Below, piece by piece: positions 55,533 through 63,845 of a DNA stretch of 64,000 nt (position 1 is the stretch's first letter; each line of letters opens with the position of its first letter). Position numbers and translations under genes: made by a program. This DNA is from Paractinoplanes tereljensis (GTDB lineage Bacteria > Actinomycetota > Actinomycetes > Mycobacteriales > Micromonosporaceae). The stretch lies in NCBI RefSeq assembly GCF_016862435.1, contig NZ_BOMY01000012.1, positions 118,091 through 182,090 on the forward strand, in the 5' to 3' direction. The notes below the pieces were generated by a model that saw nothing but the letters and a program-made list of their open reading frames with translations, was not told the DNA's origin and did no database searches.

Positions 55533-58500
55533 CTACCGAGCACCGGCCAGCAGGGCGGGGATCAACTCGGCCAGGATCGCCCGGTCGCTCGCCCGGCCCG
55601 GTTCGTACTCGGTGATGCCCAGCCCGGCCAGCGGGAAGCGGTCGGTCAGCGCCCGCACCGCGGCCACCAACTCCGCCGGGGTGACGCCGTCCGGCTCGGG
55701 AGCGCCAACCGATGCGAAGACCTCAGGGTCGAGCACATCGAGGTCGATGTGGACGTAAACCGCGGTCGGCGCGCCGACCAGGTCGGCCAACTTCCACAAA
55801 TCACCCACAATCGAAATCCCGCTGTCCGAAATGTATTCCTTCTCGGCCGGATCGAGGGCCCGCACCCCGGCCAGCACCACCTGCGACGGCCGCAGAACCC
55901 GGCGCGGCCGCAACTCGGCCGGCCCGTCCCCCAGCAGCGTGCGCAGCACCATGCCGTGGAAGGCCCCGGACGGCGACGACTCGGCCGTGTTCAGGTCGGC
56001 GTGCGCGTCGAACCACACCACCAGCAGGCCGTCACCATGCGCGGCCAGGGCCGCCTCGATCGGCGCGACCTCGACACCGCAGTCCCCGCCGACGGTGACC
56101 ACCGGCGGGTCACCCATCGCCGACCGGATCGCGCCCAGGTTGCGGGCCAGCAACTCGATCGACGGCGGCTCGTCGGGAATCGGCACCCGCACCCGCTTGT
56201 CCCCCGGAACGAGGGCGGCGAGTTCGGCGGCGCCGGCCGCGAGCCGGCGCGCGGTGACCGATCCCGATCCCTGCCACTGACCGACCTCCAGCACCGTCCG
56301 GCGCGGCATCGGAGCGATCGCAAGCTCCTCGATGCGCTGCCAGACCGGGCGCATCGCGGCTTCCGGCGCGCGGGCGAAGATGCTGCCCCGGATGCGGACG
56401 AACACGCAGTTGCCCACCCGTTCCAAGACGGCCTGCCGGCGCATGTCGCTCTCCCACTGCTCCGGGCCGTGGTAGGTGTCCCCGTCGCACTCGATCGCCA
56501 GCCGCCGCCCGTCCGGGGCATTCAGGACGAAGTCGATCCGGTAGGCGCCGATCCGGAACTGCGGCACCGGCCGGAAGCCACGCGCGGTGAGCCGCTTGAA
56601 CACGTCCCGCTCGAAATCACTCTCGCAGCTGGCCAGCTCCGCCGAGGTTTCAACATCAAAGACATTTGCCGCGTACGTCAGTAGCAGCCCCCGTGCGTCG
56701 TCGGCGAGCAGCGACGATGCCCGTACCGAGTGGAAGATCCAGAGCTGGTCGCGAGCCCGGGACGCGGCCACGTTGATCCGCCGGTGGTACTCACGCTTGG
56801 TGAACGCGGCCACCCGTGGGTCGTTGTCCGAGACCACCATGGACACCAGCACGACGTCCCGCTCGTCGCCCTGGAAGGTGTAGGCGTCGCCGACCCGCAA
56901 CCGCCGAGCCTGGATCTCGTCCTCACCGATCTCGTCCCGCAGCAGATCCAGCAGGTAGACCGCCTGCCCGCTGGTGCTGAGCAGGGAGATCACCCCGAGC
57001 GTCTTCCCGGCGTAGGCCGGATCCCGCACGATCGCCGCCACCTGCGCGACAAGCGCCGTCGCCTCGGCCACGTTGACGTCGCCGAACCCGGACAGCGGCT
57101 GCCGCACCCCGTCGGCCAGGAACACCGTCCGGATCGGCGCGAGCGACGGCCGGTCCGCCCGCAACGGCATGATCTTGCCGTCGTAGTAGTGCCGCGACGA
57201 GAACTCGATGATCTGCGGCACGCAGCGGAAATGCTCGGTCAGCAGAATCCGCTCCGGCGACCGGCGCACCGCATGGTCGTACAGCGACGACTCCGGATCG
57301 AAGTGCTCGGCCGACGGCACGTCGCCCAGATGGCTGTGGATCAGCCCGGCCACCGACCCGACGAACCCCAGCTGCGGCCCGATCTGCTGATCGTCACCGA
57401 CCACCACGGCCCGGTCGGCCAGCGACAACACCGGCAGCGAGAACAGGTCGGCCTGGGACGCCTCGTCCACGATCACCACGTCGAAGTGGGCACCCCCGGC
57501 GAACTGCTCGATCGCCCGGTCCACCGACATGACCCAGACCGGCACGGCCTCGACCGCCGACTCCATGTGCCGCTGCGCGTGCGCCTGCCACGCCGCCGCG
57601 GTGCGACCGGTCCCCTTGCCGATCTTGCGCAGCGCCGTCGTCCAGTCGGCCAGCGCCGCCTTGCGCCGATCGTCGAGACTCCGCGCGACCTCCAGCCACG
57701 CACTCGCGACGACCAGGTCGGCGGTGCGCCGGCGGATCTTCTCGCGGGCGTTCTCCACCCGCTTGGCCAGCACCGCCGGGTCGACGCTGCCGATCACGTC
57801 GTCGAACCAGGTCTGCGCCCGCCGCCACGCCCACGCGTCCAGGCAGGCCTGGCCGGAGACCGCCGGGACCCGCCCGGCGTCGATCGCGGCGGCCCACTCC
57901 GGCGCGTCCTCGGCAAGCTGATCCCGCAGCTCGGCGCAGCGTTCGGCGGCCGGGCGCAGGGCCGCCAGCCGGCGAACCTCGGCCAGGCGCTCATCCCAGC
58001 CGTACAGCGTCTCCCAGGCGTCGGCGAGGAGCGGCGACGGCGCAAGCCGGGCGGCGACCTCGGTGTCGGCCGCGACGAGCGCATCGAGATCGGCAATCGC
58101 CGGCGCCTCGTCGAGCAGGGCCTCGACCACGGCCAGGGCCGCCGGATCAAGATCAAGATCATGTTGCGGTACGAGGTGGGAAAGGCGCTCGGCGAGAACG
58201 GGCCAATGGCGTACATCCCAATCCAGAGACTGACCCGCGTCGGACAGCAACGTGCCCGCCCAGATCTCCGGATCGCCCGGCGGAGCTGGGATCGCGAGCC
58301 GGTCGATCCACTCCGCCCAGTGCCCGCCCAGTCGTCGCCGCGCCTGCTGACGACGAACCCAGGCGGCCACGACGTCGACGTCCTCGGCCGAGCGCAGCGG
58401 CTCACCGTCGACGCGGACCTCGTCGGCCAGTTTCCACAGGCCGGCCTGTAGCAGGCGGCTCAACTGACGGCCTGCCGCGAACCGCTGCCGGATCTCGCCC

Positions 58501-60623
58501 AGCTGCGCGAGCAGGCGTTTCGGCTCCTGCGCGTACGTCTCCGGCACCGCCACCCGATGACCCGCAAGGTCTCGGGTCAACGCGGCCAGCTCGCCCAGCA
58601 ATGTCTCGGTCGCCGTTACATGGTCGGACCAGACCGCGCGCCAGTGCGGGTCGTTCAGCAGCCGGCCGAGGCGGTCCGTCCAGGCACCCTCACGTCGGCG
58701 CAGCCAGGTTAGAGCGTCACGCACGTCCGCTCGCACGGCGGCCAGGTCTTCCCGGCGTACCTCGTCAATCGCCAGACCCGCGGCAGCGAGCCCGGCCACC
58801 CGCCCGGCCAGCGCATCCCGCTCCTCGCGCCGCCTCCCGATCTCGGCGGCATCCGGCAGGTCGCTGGTCTCCGGCGAAGGCTGCAGAGCAGCCTGCCGGT
58901 CCTTCAAGGTAAGGCTCGCGGCCAGCTCCACCAGCGTGCCGAACTCCTCGCCGGTCAACGGCGGACCGCCCACCACCTGGTCCGGGATGCCGCCGTGGGC
59001 GGCCGCCCGCTCGCGCAGCCAGGCACCCACCTCGACCGGCGCCATCGGCACGCCGTCGATCGGGTAGGTGACCGCCTCGTTCTCGGCGATCGCCCGCAAC
59101 CCGCCCAGGGCCGTCGCCAGCTCCCGCTCCGCCTCCTCCAGCAGGCCGGTCAGCCGTTCCACCCGGCGGGCCTCGGCCTCCTTGTCCAGGGTGGCGGCCC
59201 GGTCGGCCAGCTCCCGCGCCGCCAGCTGAAGTTGCACCAGTTGGTCGGTGGTGCGGCCGAGCACGGCCAGGCACAGCGCGCGGATGCCCTCCGGCAGGCC
59301 GTCCCGCAGGACCCGCAGCGGGTCCTCCTTCTGCGCCACCACCAGCACGCGCTTGCCGTTCGCCATCAGATGGCAGATCAGGTTGCGGATGGTGTGCGTC
59401 TTGCCGGTGCCCGGCGGACCCTGCACCGCGACGTTCCGGTGCTGGGCGAGGCGGCGGGCGATCGACTCCTGCGCCTCGTTCGTCGGAAGCGGCATGAGCA
59501 GGCGCTCACCCACCCGCCGCCATTCCTCCGGCCGGTCGTCCGGCATCCGCAGTTTCGACGGTTCGTGCGCCACGATCGCCGACAGCGCACCGATGCTTGT
59601 GGTGTCGCCGGTCAGCAGCCGGTCCCGCAGGTTTTCCAGGAACCCCCGCAGCAGCCGCTGCTTCGGCCGGGCAAAAAGGACGCCGACGTCGGCGATGTGC
59701 GGTTTCCCGCTCTCGACGCGACCGTCGGTGACGACCCGGTCGTAGCCGAGCCGGCCCATCGCCCGCTCGAACAGTTCGCGTCGCTCGAGGTCGTTCCAGA
59801 GGTCGACCTCGAGCGTGCCGGCCGGCCCGGCCAGCGCAAGCAGCTGCGCCAGGTAGCGCTCGTCGAGGCCGGTCAGCGCATCGGTCTGCAGCCGCGACGG
59901 CCCCGCCGGCGAGACCGTGACCAGGGAGGTGTCCGGTTCATACGCAATCAGCACCGGGGTAGCGATCAGCGGATAGCGAACCCGCTCGCCGTTGATCGTG
60001 GTGTCCAACAGGCCGTGACCCCAGACCAGCTCGGTGGTGGCCGCCGACATGTCGATCTGATGCATCAGCTCGAACAGCTGACGGTGCAGCACGCGGGTCT
60101 TCTCAGCCTCCCCGGTCGCATAAGCCCAGGGCCGCCAGACCCGATCTCGCCACACCGCAAACTCATCCGCACCCGACGCGTCTTCCCCGTCGACCGGCCC
60201 CGGCCCGGCCGCTCCTTCGGTTTGACCCGGTTCGGCCGCAGACCCGCCGCCTAATGCAACGCCGGGCGCGCTGCTCCGGCTCGGCACGGCGGGCATGCCG
60301 TCGGATCGGCTCGAACCGGCCGATGGGGCGCCGGCCTGGATCGGTTCGGCGATGGCCGTTACGTCGCCGCGCAGGCGACGGCGCAGGGTTGCGGGCACCG
60401 CGACCGGCGGCGGAAGTTCGGGGAGGCCGACGCGCAGCCAGGAGGTGCCGTCGGCGGCCGGGCCGACCTGGCAGGCCGGATGATCAGGCAGCGCGTCCAG
60501 CCGATGGGCGTCGTTGGGCACGGTGCGTGCGGGGCGCTCCATCTGGGCGCGGACAGCGAGCAGGTAATCGGCGACCGCGACAGCCCGATCCCGGATCGTC
60601 GTGGGCGACTCAAGCTCAGCCAT
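55533..60623 (-). CDS. Giant fusion: SF1 helicase, Vsr/DUF559-type nuclease and arginase-family domain
   Basis: One open frame of 1,696 residues. Residues about 150-1325 are an SF1 helicase of the AAA_11/AAA_12 type: P-loop GPPGTGKT at 402-409, Walker B VVIVDEASQADLFSL, and late FQGDERDVVLVSMV and NVAASRARDQLWIFHS. Residues about 1331-1430 are a Vsr/DUF559-type endonuclease with Asp1364 in YRIDF and Glu1378 in ECDGDTYH. Residues 1439-1696 are a full arginase-family domain: GGDC (Cys1515 where His is usual), DAHADLN (1539-1545), FHGM (His1556) and HIDLDVLDP (Asp1627, Asp1629). No stop separates them, and the possible internal ATG (56309) lacks a well-spaced ribosome binding site. Start ATG 60623 looks leaderless. 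Whether the product stays whole, or is a fusion of two once separate genes, is unknown. Confidence 0.85.
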   Translation of the reverse strand: MAELESPTTIRDRAVAVADYLLAVRAQMERPARTVPNDAHRLDALPDHPACQVGPAADGTSWLRVGLPELPPPVAVPATLRRRLRGDVTAIAEPIQAGAPSAGSSRSDGMPAVPSRSSAPGVALGGGSAAEPGQTEGAAGPGPVDGEDASGADEFAVWRDRVWRPWAYATGEAEKTRVLHRQLFELMHQIDMSAATTELVWGHGLLDTTINGERVRYPLIATPVLIAYEPDTSLVTVSPAGPSRLQTDALTGLDERYLAQLLALAGPAGTLEVDLWNDLERRELFERAMGRLGYDRVVTDGRVESGKPHIADVGVLFARPKQRLLRGFLENLRDRLLTGDTTSIGALSAIVAHEPSKLRMPDDRPEEWRRVGERLLMPLPTNEAQESIARRLAQHRNVAVQGPPGTGKTHTIRNLICHLMANGKRVLVVAQKEDPLRVLRDGLPEGIRALCLAVLGRTTDQLVQLQLAARELADRAATLDKEAEARRVERLTGLLEEAERELATALGGLRAIAENEAVTYPIDGVPMAPVEVGAWLRERAAAHGGIPDQVVGGPPLTGEEFGTLVELAASLTLKDRQAALQPSPETSDLPDAAEIGRRREERDALAGRVAGLAAAGLAIDEVRREDLAAVRADVRDALTWLRRREGAWTDRLGRLLNDPHWRAVWSDHVTATETLLGELAALTRDLAGHRVAVPETYAQEPKRLLAQLGEIRQRFAAGRQLSRLLQAGLWKLADEVRVDGEPLRSAEDVDVVAAWVRRQQARRRLGGHWAEWIDRLAIPAPPGDPEIWAGTLLSDAGQSLDWDVRHWPVLAERLSHLVPQHDLDLDPAALAVVEALLDEAPAIADLDALVAADTEVAARLAPSPLLADAWETLYGWDERLAEVRRLAALRPAAERCAELRDQLAEDAPEWAAAIDAGRVPAVSGQACLDAWAWRRAQTWFDDVIGSVDPAVLAKRVENAREKIRRRTADLVVASAWLEVARSLDDRRKAALADWTTALRKIGKGTGRTAAAWQAHAQRHMESAVEAVPVWVMSVDRAIEQFAGGAHFDVVIVDEASQADLFSLPVLSLADRAVVVGDDQQIGPQLGFVGSVAGLIHSHLGDVPSAEHFDPESSLYDHAVRRSPERILLTEHFRCVPQIIEFSSRHYYDGKIMPLRADRPSLAPIRTVFLADGVRQPLSGFGDVNVAEATALVAQVAAIVRDPAYAGKTLGVISLLSTSGQAVYLLDLLRDEIGEDEIQARRLRVGDAYTFQGDERDVVLVSMVVSDNDPRVAAFTKREYHRRINVAASRARDQLWIFHSVRASSLLADDARGLLLTYAANVFDVETSAELASCESDFERDVFKRLTARGFRPVPQFRIGAYRIDFVLNAPDGRRLAIECDGDTYHGPEQWESDMRRQAVLERVGNCVFVRIRGSIFARAPEAAMRPVWQRIEELAIAPMPRRTVLEVGQWQGSGSVTARRLAAGAAELAALVPGDKRVRVPIPDEPPSIELLARNLGAIRSAMGDPPVVTVGGDCGVEVAPIEAALAAHGDGLLVVWFDAHADLNTAESSPSGAFHGMVLRTLLGDGPAELRPRRVLRPSQVVLAGVRALDPAEKEYISDSGISIVGDLWKLADLVGAPTAVYVHIDLDVLDPEVFASVGAPEPDGVTPAELVAAVRALTDRFPLAGLGITEYEPGRASDRAILAELIPALLAGAR

Positions 60624-60636
60624 CCTCCGAATTCTA
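60624..60636 (-). promoter_or_regulatory. Possible leaderless promoter (-10) of the helicase-arginase gene
   Basis: On the minus strand TAGAAT (60636-60631) is followed by 7 nt and then the start ATG. The GGAGG touching the ATG is too close to act as a ribosome binding site, so a leaderless mRNA is more likely. Confidence 0.5.
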
Positions 60637-60792
60637 GGCCGCGGTGTCGCGCCCGCACGCCGCCTGCGACCGGGCGCCGTCTGGCGGGTCGCGGGGCGCC
60701 CTTAACCTTGGGCTTTGACCGAGCGCGGACAGCGCAACGGCGCCCCACCCGCTAAGGTGGCGCCGCTGATCTTGATGCGAGAGCGGGACGAC

Positions 60793-62526
60793 GTGACCGA
60801 CAACCCACCCGGCACCCACGACAACGAGCAGCCCCCGGCTTCCGAGCCGCCCGCTGCCACGCCGTCCACGCCGCCTGGCCCCGGCCCGGCACCCACCCCG
60901 CCCGCGCCGCAGTCCGACCCGGCCGCTCCCGCGCCCGACCAGGCCGCCCCCGGTCCTGAGACCTCGTCCGGCCCGGCGACCTCCAGCCCTGCGGCGTCGA
61001 GCCCTGCGGCCTGGGACAACCCGCCTGTCTCCGGCCCCGCTGCCTCCGACAACCTGGCGGCCTCCAGCCCTGGGGCCTCGGACAACGCGGCCGCGTCGGG
61101 CGCCGCGCCGACACCCCCGGCGGCCGATCCGCTGGCGGCGCCGGCGTCCGGGGACCCGCTGGCACCCCCGGCTCCCGCTGACCCGTGGGGCAATGCGACC
61201 GGCTCCTGGAACCACCACCAGCCCAACCCTTGGGCCACGCCCCAGCCCGGCTCCGAGGCGCCCAACCCGTGGACCCCACCGCAGGCCGGTGGCGAGGCGC
61301 CCAACCCGTGGACCCCGCCCCAACCCGGCGGCGAGACGCCCAACCCCTGGGCCGGGCCGCAGACCGGCGGGGTGCCGGGCCAGGGCCCGGCCGGCGGCCC
61401 ACCGTCCTATTCGGCGTACCCGGGCCAGCCGACCAACCAGCCGCCGCCGGCCAACGGCCTGCCGCCCGGCGCATACCCCTACGGCCCGCCGCCCGGATAC
61501 GTTCCTCCGCCGGGATACGTTCCCCCGCCGGGATACGTTCCTCCGCCCGGATACGGGACGCCGCCCGGATACGGCGCCCCCACCGGCTACGGGCCGCCAC
61601 CCGGATACGGCGCCCCGGCCGGCTACGGGCCGCCGCCCGGTTACGGCGCCCCTGGCTACGGCGTTCCGGGATACGGGCCGCCGCAAATGCCTGGGCAGCT
61701 TCCCGCCTCGTACTACGCCGGCCCCGAGGACCCGCTGGTCAGCAGCGATTTCGGCGGCTGGTGGGCGCGCAGTTTCCGGCTCGTCGGCGCGACCTGGCTG
61801 CCGATGACCCTGGTCCTGCTGGTCGCCGTGATCCCGCTGCTGATCGCGTCGGTCCTGATCGACCTGCGCTCCAACGACCTGACCGCGCAGTTCGAAGCGG
61901 GCGCCACCGACGGCAACTTCGACTGGAACGCGATCCTCAGCCCGTTCGCGGTGATCGCGCCGATTTTCCTGGTCGCCCTCCTGGTCGACCTGGTCGCCAG
62001 CCTGGCGGCGTTTCAGATGGTCGTTCAGAAGGCGACCGGCCAGCCGGTGTCGGTCGGTGCGGCGCTCACGGCGGCGTTGCGCCGTTTCCCGGCCATCTTC
62101 GGCTGGAGCATCCTGGTTGGTTTGATGGTCCTGGTCGGCCTCGTCTTCTGCATTCTGCCCGGCATCTACCTCATCATCGTGTTCACGATCCTGCCCGCGT
62201 TGGTGCTGCTGGAACGGGGCAACGCGATCGGCCGCTCCTTCTCCCTCTTCCACGCGGACTTCGGCGCGGCGCTGGGCCGGGTGCTGGTGATCGGCGGGAT
62301 CGCCTTCGGCCTGAACTTCGTCAACTCACTCCTGACCGGCCCGATCCTGGCCGCCGGTGGCGGTTCGGACGGTGCCAGCCTCAGCACCGCCATCATCGCC
62401 GAAGTGATCTCCGCCGCCTTCACCGTCGCCGGCGGCGTCATCGGGACGCCCATGATCCTGACGGCTTACGCCGACATGCGCGCCCGCCACGAGCCCTTCT
62501 CCACCGCTTACCTGCTCCCGCACTGA
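60793..62526 (+). CDS. Pro/Gly/Tyr-repeat membrane protein
   Basis: The roughly 577-residue protein has a long disordered N-terminal half: Pro/Ala/Ser-rich, then about four APNPWTPPQ-type repeats and about ten GYxPPPGY-type repeats. Then about six membrane helices follow, of the type seen in actinobacterial DUF7544/glycerophosphodiesterase-membrane-domain proteins (FCILPGIYLIIVFTILPALVLLERGNAIGRSF). GTG 60793 is chosen; ATG 60775 is possible. Proline-tyrosine-rich cytoplasmic regions near a membrane domain often form condensates or bind WW-like partners; the role here is not known. Confidence 0.82.
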   Translation: MTDNPPGTHDNEQPPASEPPAATPSTPPGPGPAPTPPAPQSDPAAPAPDQAAPGPETSSGPATSSPAASSPAAWDNPPVSGPAASDNLAASSPGASDNAAASGAAPTPPAADPLAAPASGDPLAPPAPADPWGNATGSWNHHQPNPWATPQPGSEAPNPWTPPQAGGEAPNPWTPPQPGGETPNPWAGPQTGGVPGQGPAGGPPSYSAYPGQPTNQPPPANGLPPGAYPYGPPPGYVPPPGYVPPPGYVPPPGYGTPPGYGAPTGYGPPPGYGAPAGYGPPPGYGAPGYGVPGYGPPQMPGQLPASYYAGPEDPLVSSDFGGWWARSFRLVGATWLPMTLVLLVAVIPLLIASVLIDLRSNDLTAQFEAGATDGNFDWNAILSPFAVIAPIFLVALLVDLVASLAAFQMVVQKATGQPVSVGAALTAALRRFPAIFGWSILVGLMVLVGLVFCILPGIYLIIVFTILPALVLLERGNAIGRSFSLFHADFGAALGRVLVIGGIAFGLNFVNSLLTGPILAAGGGSDGASLSTAIIAEVISAAFTVAGGVIGTPMILTAYADMRARHEPFSTAYLLPH

Positions 62527-62534
62527 TCGCCGGG

Positions 62535-62792
62535 TCAGGCACCGGCTTTCAGATAATCGCCGCTCAGGTCGCGGACTTCCTCCTCGAAGGATTTGCCGCG
62601 ACCTTTGCCGAAGATCCGGCGGCCGGCCAGCCACCGCTCGATGTCACCGAGCAGCCAGACCTTGCCCTGCGCGAGGGCAGCCACCGGTTTCGGGAAGTCT
62701 GCCTTTGCGGCCAGTTGATAGACCCGCTGCCGGCTGACGCCGAGCAGTTCCTTGACCTCATGAGCGCCCGCTAGGCGCATCGACTCGTCCAT
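62535..62792 (-). CDS. Small AlpA/excisionase-type HTH protein
   Basis: The 85-residue protein has a MerR-like HTH: AGAHEVKELLGVSRQRVYQLAAKADFPKPVAAL...KVWLLGDIERWLAGR. It belongs to the helix_turn_helix_17/AlpA type seen in excisionases and small regulators. ATG 62792 lies 7 nt after TATAGT, so the mRNA is probably leaderless. No integrase or other mobile gene is beside it, so it may be a chromosomal regulator. Confidence 0.83.
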   Translation of the reverse strand: MDESMRLAGAHEVKELLGVSRQRVYQLAAKADFPKPVAALAQGKVWLLGDIERWLAGRRIFGKGRGKSFEEEVRDLSGDYLKAGA

Positions 62793-62798
62793 GCACAC

Positions 62799-62808
62799 GA
62801 CTATAGTC
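62799..62808 (-). promoter_or_regulatory. Palindromic -10 box of the HTH gene
   Basis: GACTATAGTC is a perfect 10-bp palindrome containing TATAGT on the minus strand 7 nt before the start codon. It can serve as promoter and as an autoregulatory site. Confidence 0.5.
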
Positions 62809-62868
62809 CCATGACAACGCTGCCAGGCCCCTCCGCACGTGCCAAATCCCCCGTAGGAGGTCCGCCGT

Positions 62869-63639
62869 TCAGGCCTCCTCCGGGTCGCGCCCCACCGCCG
62901 ACCGACCACCGTCGACCGGAATGATCGCGCCACTGACGAAGGCCGCCCCCTCGGACAGCAGAAACGCCACCACATCAGCAACCTCGGCGGTCCGGCCCAT
63001 CCGCCCGAGCGGCTGCAGCAGCCGGATCTCCCGCCCGAACCGCTCCCGCTCCTCGCCGGCCAGCCCGGCGAGATAACCCTCCGACCGTTCGGTGGCAACA
63101 GATCCAAGGGCAACGGCATTGACGCGTACGCCGAAAGCCCCGTAATCAACCGCAAGCGCCCGCGTCAAGCCTTCGACGGCGGCCTTGGCCGTCGCGTAGG
63201 CGAAGGCGCCCCGAACCGCCCGCTGAGCCTGATGCGAAGAAACGTTGACGACGGCCCCGCCCCCGCCCGCCGCCAGGAACTGCCGAATCGCCGCGGCACA
63301 CCCCACCACGACCGGGTCCAGGTTGCCGCCGATCAGCCCGATCACCTTCCGGGCCGGCACCTCATGCAGCCAGGCGTCCCGAAAGACCGCCGCGTTGTTG
63401 ACCCACCCACCGAGCGGCGCGACCCGCACCGCGGCCTCGACCGCTGCCGCCGCCACCGCCTCGTCCGAGGCGTCCCCGACAACCGAAAGCAGCCGCTCCC
63501 CACCCGGATGCGCACCGACCCAGTCGAGCGCGACCTCATCAAACTCGACGATCACCACCACATCGCCGTCCCCCACCAGCCGCTCAACGATCGCGCGCCC
63601 AACCCCGCGCCCACCACCCGTGACCACATGCGACCGCAC
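62869..63639 (-). CDS. Short-chain dehydrogenase/reductase
   Basis: The protein (about 256 residues from GTG 63639) has the NAD(P) motif VVTGGGRGVGRAIVERL, the NNAAV motif (GGWVNNAAVFRDAW), and the catalytic Ser-Tyr-Lys in NVSSHQ...FAYATAKAAVEGLTRALAVDYGAFGVRVNAVALG. The end FVSGAIIPVDGG is typical of classical SDRs. GTG 63639 has GGGAG 7 nt upstream. Substrate unknown. Confidence 0.9.
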   Translation of the reverse strand: MRSHVVTGGGRGVGRAIVERLVGDGDVVVIVEFDEVALDWVGAHPGGERLLSVVGDASDEAVAAAAVEAAVRVAPLGGWVNNAAVFRDAWLHEVPARKVIGLIGGNLDPVVVGCAAAIRQFLAAGGGGAVVNVSSHQAQRAVRGAFAYATAKAAVEGLTRALAVDYGAFGVRVNAVALGSVATERSEGYLAGLAGEERERFGREIRLLQPLGRMGRTAEVADVVAFLLSEGAAFVSGAIIPVDGGRSAVGRDPEEA

Positions 63640-63845
63640 CCACCGACTCCCGCCTCGCGACACACCCCTACCCTCCCACCGCCACGGCACGAGCGACCGA
63701 TCAAAGCCGAACACCACGCCACGCCGGACCCCGCGTCGGCCCGCGCGGGGCCGCGCCGCGTCGGGCCCGGACCGCGCGAGGCTGGGCTGGGCCGCGCGAG
63801 GCCGGGCCGCATCGGGCCCGGACCGCGCCGCGTCGGGCCGCGCGA
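63640..63845. other. Extremely GC-rich imperfect repeat region after the SDR
   Basis: Short degenerate blocks such as CGGGCCCGGACCGCG and GCGCGAGGCTGGGC recur without a coding frame. They grade into the ordered tandem repeats at 63846-64000. Frames crossing this area change with the repeats and are not genes. Confidence 0.6.

Noticed and set aside
55533..56309. Separate arginase gene starting at ATG 56309
   Set aside because: The frame is continuous with the helicase-nuclease, and the nearest GAGGAG is about 15 nt upstream, too far for a normal ribosome binding site. Kept as an alternative in the finding, not as a feature.
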